Origin: Corynebacterium variabile
GTDB lineage: Bacteria > Actinomycetota > Actinomycetes > Mycobacteriales > Mycobacteriaceae
Length of the DNA stretch: 64,000 bases
NCBI RefSeq assembly: GCF_006539825.1
Contig: NZ_BJNT01000008.1
Span: 121,500-185,499, forward strand
Reading direction: 5' to 3'
Shown: piece after piece, positions 17,090 through 27,215 of the stretch
Position numbering within the stretch: position 1 is the stretch's first letter
How the letters are laid out: each line of letters begins with the position of its first letter
The notes under the pieces: model-generated
What the model was told of the DNA's origin: nothing
Seen by the model: only the letters and a program-made list of their open reading frames with translations
Databases searched by the model: none
Translations under genes and position numbers: made by a program

Positions 17090-17563
17090 ATGAGCATCGA
17101 AGTCACCATCGAGATCCCCAAGGGTTCCCGCAACAAGTACGAGGTCGACCACGAGACCGGCAAGGTCTACCTGGACCGTTACCTCTTCACCCCCATGGCG
17201 TACCCGGCCGACTACGGCTTCATCGACCACACCCTGGGTGAGGACGGCGACCCGCTGGACGCCCTCGTCATCCTCCCCGAACCCCTGTTCCCGGGCGTCA
17301 TCGTCAAGGCCCGCCCGGTCGGCGTCTTCAAGATGACCGACGAGGCCGGCGGCGATGACAAGCTGCTGTGCGTCATCGACGACGTCCGCTACGAGAAGTT
17401 CCAGGACATCGACGACATCGCCCAGGACGTCAAGGACGAGGTCGAGCACTTCTTCGTCCACTACAAGGACCTGGAGCCGGGCAAGGAAGTCCACGGTTCC
17501 GGTTGGGGCGACAAGGCCGAGGCCGAGAAGATTCTCGCCGAGGCCATCGAGCGCAACAAGTAG
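17090..17563 (+). CDS. ppa: Inorganic pyrophosphatase, family I
   Basis: Ppa hydrolyses cytoplasmic pyrophosphate and so drives biosynthetic reactions. The 157-residue protein contains the family I signature [10 protein letters not shown] with its catalytic aspartates, the N-terminal [14 protein letters not shown], and the Tyr/Lys residues of AYPADYGFI. Length is typical of short bacterial enzymes. Position next to dac and tilS-hpt is conserved in Corynebacterium. Confidence 0.97.
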   Translation: MSIEVTIEIPKGSRNKYEVDHETGKVYLDRYLFTPMAYPADYGFIDHTLGEDGDPLDALVILPEPLFPGVIVKARPVGVFKMTDEAGGDDKLLCVIDDVRYEKFQDIDDIAQDVKDEVEHFFVHYKDLEPGKEVHGSGWGDKAEAEKILAEAIERNK

Positions 17564-17594
17564 GACCGCTCCCCCTCCTTCTCTTTTCCAGACG

Positions 17595-17643
17595 CCCTCC
17601 CCGGGCAGTCCCGCCGTCACCGGTGGCACTACCCGGGGAAGGG
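17595..17643 (+). terminator. Likely terminator hairpin after ppa
   Basis: CCCT plus CCCCGGG (17595-17605) pairs with CCCGGGG plus AGGG (17632-17643) with one bulged A and a 26-base loop. No strong U-run follows, so strength is uncertain. Confidence 0.45.
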
Positions 17644-17741
17644 TTCTGTGTATTCCACGGTGTTCTCGGGAAATTCTTGGGCACCTTGTGTCCCATGCGC
17701 CCCAGCAGTGCTCTACAGTTTGTCTCACCTCAGTCGCTGTG

Positions 17742-17768
17742 CCTGTTGTACCTGCTGTGCCTGCTATG
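17742..17768 (+). repeat. 9-base tandem repeat, CCTGCTGTG type
   Basis: Three imperfect 9-base units (CCTGTTGTA, CCTGCTGTG, CCTGCTATG) lie in the leader region of the SGNH hydrolase gene. The same unit occurs in five copies at 53902-53946. Apart from these repeats and the ppa hairpin, nothing else is recognised in 17564-17816. Confidence 0.6.
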
Positions 17769-17816
17769 CCTTCTCTCCTTCCCCCCTACTGATCCTGTAC
17801 TGAAGGAGACCTGCGC

Positions 17817-18707
17817 ATGCGCCGTCGCCACATCCTGGCGCCCCTTGCCCTGACCATCCTGGCGTCCCCCGCCGTCGCCGCCCCTGCCGGGGCCGCCACC
17901 GGCTCCCTGAGTTCTCCGACAACTCCCACCGGCACCGGAGCCACCTTCGAGAACCCCTACTCGACGGACACCGGCAACAACATCGTCGCTTTCGGCGACT
18001 CCTTCACCTCGAACTCCGCGAGCTACGTCAACGCCGCGCCTCAGAACTACCCCACCTACCCACGCACCGAAGGGTGCCTCACCGCACCGGATGCCTGGCC
18101 CGCCCAACTGGGCGCGATCACCCGGCGCCCGGTCCAGAACTGGGCCTGCAATGCGCACACGACCGGCCGGATGCTGGGCCGGATCGACCGCGCCATCGCC
18201 TCCGGTCACATCAACGACACCTCACTGGTGATCCTGGCTGCCGGCATGAACGACAAGCGGCAGGAAGTACCGGATGTCGAGGTCGTCGCCAACCTGGTCT
18301 CTGCGGTGGAGAAGGTGCGGGCCGTCGCTCCCGGGGCACAGATCGCCATCCTCGGCCGACTGGCGACCACGAACGCGGAGGGAAGTTTCTGCGACCGCAA
18401 CACCGTGCCCGACCAGCCGACCGGAGCAATCGACAGAAAAACCGCCGACTTCGAGGCCGCGACCCAGAACAACCAACGGGCCGCCGCCGCACAGGCAGAT
18501 GTCCAGTTCATCGACATCCGGTCGATGACCATCGAGGCGAACTCCAGCTGCGGGCTGGACGCCGACCGCTTCATCTCCGGGGTCACGGACACCACCACCC
18601 CGGACTACAACATGCCGGCCCACCCCTCACTGGCCGGCAGCAGGTTCCTCGCCCAGCAGGTCTCCGCGGTCATCGTCGCCGCGGCCATGACGGGCCTGCT
18701 GCCGTAG
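17817..18707 (+). CDS. Secreted SGNH/GDSL hydrolase (lipase/esterase-like)
   Basis: This 296-residue protein has a Sec signal peptide (MRRRH, then a hydrophobic core ending near AAPAGA about residue 27). The SGNH blocks are visible: block I VAFGDSFTS with the nucleophile Ser, block III-like ILAAGMND with Asn, and block V MPAHPSLAG with the catalytic His. Cysteines in the mature part could form disulfides. It probably cleaves esters or lipids of the mycolate envelope or environment. AAGGAG precedes ATG 17817 by about eight bases. Confidence 0.88.
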   Translation: MRRRHILAPLALTILASPAVAAPAGAATGSLSSPTTPTGTGATFENPYSTDTGNNIVAFGDSFTSNSASYVNAAPQNYPTYPRTEGCLTAPDAWPAQLGAITRRPVQNWACNAHTTGRMLGRIDRAIASGHINDTSLVILAAGMNDKRQEVPDVEVVANLVSAVEKVRAVAPGAQIAILGRLATTNAEGSFCDRNTVPDQPTGAIDRKTADFEAATQNNQRAAAAQADVQFIDIRSMTIEANSSCGLDADRFISGVTDTTTPDYNMPAHPSLAGSRFLAQQVSAVIVAAAMTGLLP

Positions 18708-18722
18708 CAGCCTGTCCGGCGA

Positions 18723-19313
18723 TCAGCCCTCGCCGCCGACGTAGGCCACGGCCTCGATCCCGGCGTCCCGGAAGTTCTGCAGGGCGCGGACGTTGTGCGG
18801 GCTGGAGGTGACGACCACGGCCAGTCCGCCACGGTCGGAGATCATCGACTTGGTGTTCTGCACATTGGCGACGGTGCTGTCCGACTCGTCCTCGATGAGG
18901 ACCTGGTTGGTCACACCCCGTTCATGAAGTCCGCTCTCCATGGCCGCGGCCTCAGTGGGACAGTCCGTCTGGGTCGCGCCACCGCTGACGATAACCGGGT
19001 TGAGCAGATGGGTACGGGACAGCTCGGTGGCGGCGTCCAACCGGTCATCGAGCACCTGCGGACGGGCGCAGTCTTCGTCGAGGCGGGCGCCGAGCACCAC
19101 GATCGGCACCCGGGCATCCCGCAGCAGGATCGCCTGCGCGGCGATCGGACTCACCACGGGGATGTCGGCGATGGTCCGGTTGTCGGAGACGATGGCCTTG
19201 TCCTGCTCTGTGGCTCCGGCGGTCGGCGCACCGGCGAGCCCGACAGTGACAGCAGAGACGGCGGCCAGGGCGAGAGCCGCCACGGAGCGTGCGGGCGTGA
19301 GGGTGAGTGACAC
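18723..19313 (-). CDS. DUF218 (SanA/YdcF/ElyC-like) exported protein
   Basis: The 196-residue protein starts at GTG 19313, after a Shine-Dalgarno-like AAAGG, and has a signal peptide ending near GAPTAGA (about residue 31). The DUF218 pattern follows: VPIVVLGARL, NPVIVSGGATQTDC, AAAMESGLHERGV, ESDSTVANVQNTKSM and VVVTSSPHNVRAL. Family members act in envelope integrity but their chemistry is not settled. It is convergent with the SGNH hydrolase gene. The 19314-19554 stretch upstream has A+T-rich patches suited to divergent promoters but no gene. Confidence 0.82.
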   Translation of the reverse strand: MSLTLTPARSVAALALAAVSAVTVGLAGAPTAGATEQDKAIVSDNRTIADIPVVSPIAAQAILLRDARVPIVVLGARLDEDCARPQVLDDRLDAATELSRTHLLNPVIVSGGATQTDCPTEAAAMESGLHERGVTNQVLIEDESDSTVANVQNTKSMISDRGGLAVVVTSSPHNVRALQNFRDAGIEAVAYVGGEG

Positions 19314-19540
19314 GTGAGGGCCTTTCGGAGCACTGCTTGGCAGCGCAGGACGTAGCGGGAAGAATTCGGTAGGGGGGTAAAAGGTAGGGGGGTGATCAGG
19401 GATTGCCACGACCATGTCTCATTCCGGACCACTCCGCCACCGTTGTCGGAAGATTGACGCGAACCCCACCACCTCACCTCAGCGTTAGGAATAGAAATAC
19501 AAATATTATGTTCAGCATCGGATCTCTCCGGACGCGGGCG

Positions 19541-19546
19541 TAGAGT
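19541..19546 (+). promoter_or_regulatory. Putative -10 box of the rhodanese gene
   Basis: TAGAGT stands eight bases before the ATG at 19555, predicting a leaderless mRNA. Confidence 0.4.
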
Positions 19547-19554
19547 GGTCGACC

Positions 19555-19875
19555 ATGAGTGATTTCGAGACTGTCCAGCCCACCGAGGTCCCTGCCGGAG
19601 CCCAGCTCATCGACATCCGCGAGCCCGACGAGTACGCGCAGTGGCACGCCGAAGGTGCCGAGAACCTCCCCCTCTCCCAGCTCCAGGAACGCTACGGAGA
19701 ATTCGACTTCGACCGGGACATCTACCTCATCTGCCTCTCCGGTGGCCGCTCCGCCCGCGCCTGCCAGTGGCTGGAGATGAACGGCATTGACGCGATCAAC
19801 GTCGCCAACGGAACCTCCGGGTGGCGCGACGCCGGCCTGCCGATCGTCGGTGATCAGACCGAACCCCGGAACTGA
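19555..19875 (+). CDS. Single-domain rhodanese sulfurtransferase
   Basis: This 106-residue protein is one rhodanese domain, likely carrying persulfide sulfur on a Cys. The N-terminal AQLIDIREPDEY and the active-site loop ICLSGGRSARA with catalytic Cys are clear. The C-terminal INVANGTSGWRDAGLP is characteristic of PspE/GlpE-like proteins. No partner domain or membrane anchor is present. A MarR gene follows. Confidence 0.88.
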   Translation: MSDFETVQPTEVPAGAQLIDIREPDEYAQWHAEGAENLPLSQLQERYGEFDFDRDIYLICLSGGRSARACQWLEMNGIDAINVANGTSGWRDAGLPIVGDQTEPRN

Positions 19876-19971
19876 CCGACCACCCACTGCCCTGACCTGC
19901 GGCGACCGGAACCACCGACAGGGCAGATACGGGGGAATCCCCACAATTGGGCCACCCCATCCCGGAACCGC

Positions 19972-19977
19972 TATTCT
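19972..19977 (+). promoter_or_regulatory. Putative -10 box of marR
   Basis: TATTCT lies seven bases before the ATG at 19985, giving a predicted leaderless transcript; a TTGGGC upstream could serve as a weak -35. Confidence 0.45.
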
Positions 19978-19984
19978 GGTGCGT

Positions 19985-20446
19985 ATGGCCGATTCCCCAC
20001 ACCTGCCGCACAACCTCCTCGCGTCCCCCTCCTTCCAGCTGGAGCGACTGCGCCGACGCACCCGGGAATTCGTCGAGGCAGACCTGGCCCGCGAGGGGTT
20101 CAACCTCCGGGAATACTGGGTTCTGACCTACCTGGTCGACGGGGACGCCACCAGCCAGACCACCCTCGGAGAGGTCATCGGAGTGGACCGCTCCGACATG
20201 GTCCGCCTCGTGGACTCACTGGAGCAGCGGTCACTGGCACAGCGGGTGAAGGACCCCAAGGACCGTCGCCGACAGATCATCTCGGCAACGAAGAGGGGGC
20301 GCAAGGCACAGGAGAAGCTGACCCCCGTGGTGCAGGACGCCGAGGACAAGGCCCTCGACGAATCCACCTCCAAGCAGCTCAAGCATCTGAAGAAGCTGGC
20401 CAAATCGATCATTGCCTCCGAGGAGGAGACCGACCAGTCGTCCTAG
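19985..20446 (+). CDS. MarR-family transcriptional regulator
   Basis: The 153-residue protein has the MarR winged helix: TTLGEVIGVDRSDMVRLVDS as recognition region and RVKDPKDRRRQIISATKRG as wing, followed by a C-terminal dimerisation helix. Ligand and target are unknown. It ends overlapping the convergent ppk2 gene by four bases. The leaderless promoter suggests independent transcription from the rhodanese gene. Confidence 0.85.
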   Translation: MADSPHLPHNLLASPSFQLERLRRRTREFVEADLAREGFNLREYWVLTYLVDGDATSQTTLGEVIGVDRSDMVRLVDSLEQRSLAQRVKDPKDRRRQIISATKRGRKAQEKLTPVVQDAEDKALDESTSKQLKHLKKLAKSIIASEEETDQSS

Positions 20447-21360
20447 TCGCCGATCTGGTCGCGTCCCCGCTTCACGATCTTCGGGTCCGGCTGGCCCACC
20501 AGGTCGTAGTCCTTGCCGGTGTAGTCGAATTTGCTCAGCACATAACGCATGGCGTTGAGGCGGGCACGCTTCTTGTCGTTGGACTTGATGGTGATCCAGG
20601 GGGACTCATTCGTGTCCGTGTAACGGAACTGCTCCTCCTTGGCCCGGGTGTAGTCCTCCCACCGGTCGAGGGACGCCAGATCCATCGGCGACAGTTTCCA
20701 CTGACGCACCGGATCGACCTGCCGGATGGCGAAGCGGGTCCGCTGCTCCTTCTGCGTCACCGAGAACCAGAACTTCGTCAGGCTGATCCCGGAGCCCATG
20801 AGCATGTTCTCCAGCATCGGCACTTCTCGGAGGAACTCCGCGTGCTGGTCATTGGTGCAGAAGCCCATGACGCGCTCGACACCTGAGCGGTTGTACCAGG
20901 AACGGTCGAAGAAGACGATCTCGCCAGCACAGGGCAGGTGCTGGATGTAGCGCTGGAAGTACCAGGACGTCGACTCCCGCGGGCTGGGCTTCTCCAGGGC
21001 GACGGTCCGGGCACCACGGGGGTTGAGGTGCTCGTTGAACCGCTTGATGGTGCCGCCCTTGCCGGCAGCGTCGCGTCCCTCGAAGAGGATGACGTGCTTC
21101 TGACCCGTGTCCTTGGTCCAGTTCTGCCACTTCAGCAGCTCGATCTGCAACGCGCGCTTGGTGGACTCGTACTCGTCGCGGTCGAGCCGCTCGGTGTATG
21201 GGTAGTTTTCCCGCCAGGTGTCCACCCGGTGCCCGTCGGGGGTGATGAGTACCGGATCGTCTTCATCCGAGTCATCCACCAGGTACCCCTCGGTGGCCGC
21301 CAGATCGACGATGTGGAACTCCTGGTTGTCACCTGTACCCGTACCCATACTGTCAGCCAT
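20443..21360 (-). CDS. ppk2: Polyphosphate kinase 2
   Basis: PPK2 transfers phosphate between polyphosphate and nucleotides. The 305-residue protein has Walker A in EGRDAAGKGGTIKRF, the lid and Walker B region FFDRSWYNRSGVERVMGF, and the helix DFxxFRYTDT-like segment before WITI. It fits the one-domain PPK2 class. Its position beside por and groEL2 matches Corynebacterium glutamicum. ATG 21360 is the assumed start; ATG 21348 is possible. Confidence 0.93.
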   Translation of the reverse strand: MADSMGTGTGDNQEFHIVDLAATEGYLVDDSDEDDPVLITPDGHRVDTWRENYPYTERLDRDEYESTKRALQIELLKWQNWTKDTGQKHVILFEGRDAAGKGGTIKRFNEHLNPRGARTVALEKPSPRESTSWYFQRYIQHLPCAGEIVFFDRSWYNRSGVERVMGFCTNDQHAEFLREVPMLENMLMGSGISLTKFWFSVTQKEQRTRFAIRQVDPVRQWKLSPMDLASLDRWEDYTRAKEEQFRYTDTNESPWITIKSNDKKRARLNAMRYVLSKFDYTGKDYDLVGQPDPKIVKRGRDQIGD

Positions 21361-21486
21361 ACCCCCATCCTAGAGCGAACAGCCCGCCGTCACCCGCAGG
21401 CCGCGCACCCCGTTCCCCCTCGTGTACCCCCGAAACGGAAAATCCCGGTGTCCGGCAACGGACGTGCACACGGCGGCAGGCACGAC

Positions 21487-21523
21487 AGTGGCCCGGCCCC
21501 GCTGTAGCGGGGACCGGGCCACT
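21487..21523 (-). terminator. Strong hairpin terminator of the groEL2-por transcript
   Basis: AGTGGCCCGG + CCCCGC pairs with GCGGGG + CCGGGCCACT around TGTA, with a single unpaired A. It lies 15 bases after the por stop. Downstream bases are not U-rich, so it may also protect the 3' end of an abundant mRNA. Confidence 0.65.
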
Positions 21524-21537
21524 GAAGCGGCGAGGTC

Positions 21538-21651
21538 CTAGGAGGACAGCTCGGAACCGGCGTCGAAGATGTCGAACAGGCCGGAGAAGACGTCAGCGAA
21601 ACCGCCGAAGAAGGTGGACAGGTTCTCGAAGAGGCCGAGAAGGTCGGTCAT
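21538..21651 (-). CDS. PorH/PorA-like cell-wall channel peptide
   Basis: A 37-residue peptide (MTDLLGLFENLSTFF, then alternating Gly, Phe, Asp and Leu, ending ELSS) starts at ATG 21651 behind AGGGAGAA. It is acidic and amphipathic with no signal peptide or Arg/Lys at all, like the PorH and PorA peptides that form outer-membrane (mycomembrane) channels. In C. glutamicum porA and porH lie exactly between groEL2 and ppk2, as here. Only one such gene is seen, whereas C. glutamicum has two. Family call rests on position, size and composition. Confidence 0.72.
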   Translation of the reverse strand: MTDLLGLFENLSTFFGGFADVFSGLFDIFDAGSELSS

Positions 21652-21701
21652 GGTGTTCTCCCTGAGAGGAATCGTATGCAGTCGACCCGGGCGGGCCGTC
21701 G

Positions 21702-21725
21702 GGGGACAATACTAATGCTGTCCCC
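21702..21725 (-). promoter_or_regulatory. Hairpin between groEL2 and por
   Basis: GGGGACA at 21702-21708 pairs with TGTCCCC at 21719-21725 around a 10-base A+T-rich loop. It lies after the groEL2 stop and before the por start, where it could be a processing site, partial terminator, or part of a por promoter. Function is not known. Confidence 0.4.
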
Positions 21726-21759
21726 GGCGAATGCAACCCGTCTGCCCACCTACGGGGGA

Positions 21760-23448
<1,689 letters not shown>

Positions 23449-23559
23449 TCAGAGGCAGCGCCCGCGACGGCACGGGTGGACGCATGTCGCGTCATCCACC
23501 CTCACTGCACCTGAAGTGGCTCGTGAAGCGACTCGTAGACCGAGCCCGAACCAGATTGT

Positions 23560-23586
23560 CTGGCACTCAATACGGGTAAGTGCTAA
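23560..23586 (-). promoter_or_regulatory. CIRCE operator (HrcA site)
   Basis: CTGGCACTC (23560-23568), a 9-base spacer, and AAGTGCTAA (23578-23586) match the CIRCE inverted repeat TTAGCACTC-N9-GAGTGCTAA with three mismatches. It lies about 160 bases upstream of groEL2 and 70 bases upstream of the divergent peptidase gene. HrcA is the known repressor of such sites. Confidence 0.8.
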
Positions 23587-23655
23587 CCCCGTTTTTAGCA
23601 GTCTCACCCCTCGAGTGCAAGGAGGGGTGCCGGGCGACGCGCTATCCTCATTTCC

Positions 23656-25056
23656 ATGACTGACTCCCCGACTGAACAGACCTCCCCCACTCCGGAGGCC
23701 GCCCGCGCGGCGATGGCCGCACAGATGCCTTTCGTCCGTGAGGCACTCACCGAACTCGTCGCCTTCCGCTCCGTCCACTCCACCCCCGGGTTGGAGAAGG
23801 ACAACGCGGACGCCGCCGCCTGGGTCGTCAACTCCTTCCGCGAGGTCGGCATCCCCGTCGAACCCCACGTGACCAGTGACGGTTCGACCTCGGTCATCGG
23901 CCTGCGTGAGCCTGCAGAGGGATTCCCGACGATCCTCCTCTACTCCCACTTCGACGTGCAGCCCGCCTCCGACGTGGAGAACTGGACCGCCTCCCCCTGG
24001 GAGCTCACCGAGCGGGACGGCCGCTGGTACGGCCGCGGCGCCGCCGACTGCAAGGGCCACGTGGTCATGCACCTGGCCGTTTTGCGCGCCCTCAATGAAC
24101 TGGCCACCGAGTTCCCGGATGTCTCCAAGGTGGGCGTCCGCGTCCTCGTCGAGGGCTCCGAGGAGCGCGGCGGGTACGGACTGGAGGACCTGCTGGCGGA
24201 GAAGCCGGACCTGTTCGCCGCCGACGTCTTCCTCATCGCGGACTCCGGTAACGACGCTCTCGGCGTCCCCGCGGTCGGTACGGCCCTGCGCGGCACCGCT
24301 CCGGTGACCGTCACGGTGGAGACCCTCGACCAGCCGATGCACTCCGGACAGTACGGCGGCGCCGCCCCGGACGCCCTGCTCTCGCTGATCCACCTGCTCG
24401 CCACCCTCCACGACGACAACGGACTCGTCGCCGTCGACGGCCTGGACTCCGACGCCCGGTGGGAGGGACGCGGCCCCGATGCGGCGACCTTCCGGCGCGA
24501 CGCCGGCATCCTCGACGGCGTGGACCTGCTCGGCGAGGCCCAGGGACTGAACCCCAACGACCTCACCGTCGCCCGCCCCTCGATCACGGTCACCGGTCTC
24601 GACTCACTGTCCGTGGCCGATGCCGTGAACGCCGTCGTCGCCCGGGCCGCCGCCCACATCAGCCTGCGTGTCCCGCCGGGAATGGACGCCAAGGTCGCCC
24701 AGGACGCCCTGATCGCCCACCTGGAGACCCACGTGCCGCAGCACGCGAAGCTGACCATCGAGCGTGACACCCTGGCGTCCCCCTTCCTCGCCGACATCAC
24801 CGGCCCCGCCCTGGCCCGGCTGACCGCGTCCCTGGCGGACGCCTACGGCGCCGAGACGACCGCCGAGATCGGATCCGGCGGGTCCATCCCGCTGTGCAAC
24901 GCCCTGCTGTCCCACTTCCCGGACGCCGAGCTCGGACTCTTCGGTATCGAGGAACCCGCCTGCCGTATCCACTCTGCGGACGAATCTGTCTCGCCGGATG
25001 AGATTCACGCCATCGGTACCGCTGAACTGCTCTTCCTCGCCCGCTCCGCGGAGTAA
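23656..25056 (+). CDS. M20-family zinc dipeptidase
   Basis: The 466-residue cytoplasmic protein is a co-catalytic zinc peptidase. The first metal motif is YSHFDVQP, the bridging Asp is in [10 protein letters not shown], the general-base Glu pair is in EGSEERGG, and further ligands are in IADSGND and [10 protein letters not shown] dimerisation domain lies near residues 205-350. It resembles the ArgE/DapE/CNDP group of dipeptidases; exact substrate is unknown. TATCCT nine bases before the ATG predicts a near-leaderless mRNA. Confidence 0.9.
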   Translation: MTDSPTEQTSPTPEAARAAMAAQMPFVREALTELVAFRSVHSTPGLEKDNADAAAWVVNSFREVGIPVEPHVTSDGSTSVIGLREPAEGFPTILLYSHFDVQPASDVENWTASPWELTERDGRWYGRGAADCKGHVVMHLAVLRALNELATEFPDVSKVGVRVLVEGSEERGGYGLEDLLAEKPDLFAADVFLIADSGNDALGVPAVGTALRGTAPVTVTVETLDQPMHSGQYGGAAPDALLSLIHLLATLHDDNGLVAVDGLDSDARWEGRGPDAATFRRDAGILDGVDLLGEAQGLNPNDLTVARPSITVTGLDSLSVADAVNAVVARAAAHISLRVPPGMDAKVAQDALIAHLETHVPQHAKLTIERDTLASPFLADITGPALARLTASLADAYGAETTAEIGSGGSIPLCNALLSHFPDAELGLFGIEEPACRIHSADESVSPDEIHAIGTAELLFLARSAE

Positions 25057-25079
25057 CGCAGAGTGATTTGCCCCACATC

Positions 25080-25189
25080 GATGATGTAAGTATCATCACC
25101 GACCATGAACATCTCCCTCAAGCGAGTAACCCACCCGGGTGGAGGAATGGACTGACCCCTCCACCTCGGGGTCGGTGCGATACTCGCAC
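25080..25189 (+). promoter_or_regulatory. Palindrome-rich leader of the LeuA-like gene
   Basis: Three inverted repeats lie in the 192-base leader: GATGAT/ATCATC (25080-25097), GGTGGAGG/CCTCCACC (25138-25165) and the perfect odd palindrome GTGCGATACTCGCAC (25175-25189). The last resembles a pair of sites between pknG and ackA. They may be operators or an attenuator; function is inferred. Confidence 0.45.
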
Positions 25190-25248
25190 GGTGCGTCGGT
25201 CCACATCCAGCCGACACTTTCACCACCGTTCGAGGGAACTGCATATTC

Positions 25249-25869
25249 ATGTTCGAGCCACAGGACAACCGGATGTCTTCCACTACCCTGATCCGCTTCG
25301 CCAACGCTGAATCCTCCAGGGATGAGCAGGCGAGCTACACTCTGCGCCCGTCCGGACGCCGCTCCAGCTCCGTGACCTACCGGACCGCGCAGCCCCTCCC
25401 CCGCATCGAGAAGCGTCGCACCCGCACCTTCGCCGAGGATCCCTTCCGCGCCCGTTTCGGACGCCGCCTGCCCGCCGGCATGCGCCAGGAGGCCCGCGGC
25501 ATGGAGTGGCGCACCTTCATCGAGACCTACGCACCGGATGCGATCCGGGTCGAGTCACTGCGTGCCACCAAGCTCACCGCAGGCCGGAAGAGCTACGAAC
25601 TGGCGATCACCGGGCTGCGCGACGGCATGTCGACCCGCGTCTCCATCACCTCGATGGGTGCCGCCTCCGCGATGACCCAGATCCTCGCCGACCACGGTCG
25701 TCGCGTGGAGATCCTCGAGTTCCACCAGTACGACATCTTCGAGGCGACGGTCACCTTCATCTTCACGCAGCACAAGACCGCGGAGTGCTGGGCCGTGGGC
25801 TTCGGTGCCGACCGGGACTCGTCCATCGCCGCCGCGCTGGGTTCCGCTGCCACCAGGCTGCACGGATAG
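25249..25869 (+). CDS. Stand-alone LeuA-regulatory-domain-like protein
   Basis: The 206-residue protein has a basic, probably disordered N-terminus (about residues 1-75) and a C-terminal alpha/beta domain (about 95-205). The pattern YELAITGLRDG, a middle GAASAMTQILADHG helix, and the final AVGFGADRDSSIAAALGSA resemble the allosteric (dimerisation) domain of 2-isopropylmalate synthase LeuA, which binds leucine. No catalytic TIM barrel is present. It could be a small-molecule sensor; the assignment is by pattern and moderate. Confidence 0.55.
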   Translation: MFEPQDNRMSSTTLIRFANAESSRDEQASYTLRPSGRRSSSVTYRTAQPLPRIEKRRTRTFAEDPFRARFGRRLPAGMRQEARGMEWRTFIETYAPDAIRVESLRATKLTAGRKSYELAITGLRDGMSTRVSITSMGAASAMTQILADHGRRVEILEFHQYDIFEATVTFIFTQHKTAECWAVGFGADRDSSIAAALGSAATRLHG

Positions 25870-25926
25870 CGTTTCTTCCCCGCCACCTCCGGGTGGTCGG
25901 CCCGGATCTGCCCCGGGTTGACTGTC

Positions 25927-25966
25927 CAGGGGTGGTTTTCCGTGTCCTGATGTCCTGACCACCCTG
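25927..25966. terminator. Hairpin between convergent genes
   Basis: CAG + GGTGGT (25927-25936) pairs with ACCACC + CTG (25958-25966) with one bulged G. It sits between two convergent genes and may end either transcript. Confidence 0.4.
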
Positions 25967-26006
25967 AGGCGGTCAAGCCGGGAAACAGTGGCCCCGGGAC
26001 GCCCCT

Positions 26007-27185
26007 CTACAGCGACTTCTTCAGCGTCTCCACCGTGAGGTCGACTGCGGCGATCCACGCCTCCGGCTGGGTGAAGCCCTGCTCTGCACCGGCGTCACCT
26101 CGGGTGCGCACACCAGGCTCGAGCGCCGCGCCGGCCTCACGGGCAGCCGCCCGCTGCAGGGCGTAGTCACCGCCGCGCTCGACGATCCGGGAGACCTCCG
26201 CGAGCTCCGCAGCACACCCCAGTTCCTCCGACAACGGGGTCAGACGCTCCACCCAGTCGGCGAGGTCGTCGGTGACCAGCCGCTCGGTGGTCTCCCGGTC
26301 GGTGATGATCAACGCGTCCAGCCCGTAACGGGCGGCACGCCACTTGTTCTCCGCGACATGCCAGTACTGCAGCGACGGCAGGTCACGGCCTGCCTCCCAC
26401 TCGCGCTCGTAGTACACCACGAGGCAGTGGATGAATGCGGCGATGGCGCCGACCTCACGGACCTCCATGGTGGAGTCCGCGAACCGGACCTCGACCGTGC
26501 CGTACTTCGAAGGGCGAACGTCGAAGTGCATCGACCCGGTGTGGTTGATCACCCCGGACCGGTCCTGGTCGACGTTGAACGCCTCCCACTCGTCCCAGTC
26601 GGAGAACTGGTACGGCATGCCCGCCGTCGGCAACTGCTGGTACAGCAGGGTGCGGTTCGAGGCGTAGCCGGTGTCCAGGCCCTCCCAGGCCGGGGAGGAC
26701 GCCGACAGTGCGAGCACGTGCGGGTACTGCGTCATCACCGCGTTGATTACGGGCCAGACCCGGTCTCTGCCTCCTACACCGACGTGGACATGGATCCCCC
26801 AGATGAGCATCTGGCGTCCCCAGTATTGGGTCCGTTCGATGATCTCGTTGTAGCTCTGCTTCTCACTGAGCACCTGGTCACCCCAGTGGGCGAAGGGGTG
26901 CGTCCCAGCGGAGAAGACATTGACCCCCATCTCCCCCGCCACGGTCATGATCTTCGCCAGCTGACCACGCAAGTCCTCGACGGCGTCCGGGATCATCTCG
27001 TGGACGCCGGTCACCATCTCCAGGGTGTTCGCGAGGAACTCCCGGGTGATGGTGTGCCCGGGGTACCGGCGGTCGAGCTCCGCCATGATCTCCGGGGCCT
27101 TGGCGACGAGGTCGCGGGTCACCGGGTCGACGAGGGCGACCTCCCACTCGATACCGACCGTCGGTGCTGAACCGGGGAATTCCAT
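26007..27185 (-). CDS. Glutamate-cysteine ligase type 2 (YbdK-like carboxylate-amine ligase)
   Basis: The 392-residue protein belongs to the GCS2 family, which joins an amino acid to glutamate-gamma-carboxylate using ATP. Family motifs include [14 protein letters not shown] at the N-terminus, [22 protein letters not shown], and the [16 protein letters not shown] block with conserved Arg and Glu. Length fits YbdK. Corynebacteria use mycothiol, so the physiological product is uncertain; the name glutamate-cysteine ligase reflects only the family. Confidence 0.85.
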   Translation of the reverse strand: MEFPGSAPTVGIEWEVALVDPVTRDLVAKAPEIMAELDRRYPGHTITREFLANTLEMVTGVHEMIPDAVEDLRGQLAKIMTVAGEMGVNVFSAGTHPFAHWGDQVLSEKQSYNEIIERTQYWGRQMLIWGIHVHVGVGGRDRVWPVINAVMTQYPHVLALSASSPAWEGLDTGYASNRTLLYQQLPTAGMPYQFSDWDEWEAFNVDQDRSGVINHTGSMHFDVRPSKYGTVEVRFADSTMEVREVGAIAAFIHCLVVYYEREWEAGRDLPSLQYWHVAENKWRAARYGLDALIITDRETTERLVTDDLADWVERLTPLSEELGCAAELAEVSRIVERGGDYALQRAAAREAGAALEPGVRTRGDAGAEQGFTQPEAWIAAVDLTVETLKKSL

Positions 27186-27215
27186 GACGCCGATGCTACT
27201 GCATCAGCAGGTCCG

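Noticed and set aside
25105..25155. Sixteen-codon reading frame followed by a hairpin, as a leucine leader peptide.
   Set aside because: It holds only one Leu codon and no control-codon run, so classical attenuation is not supported.
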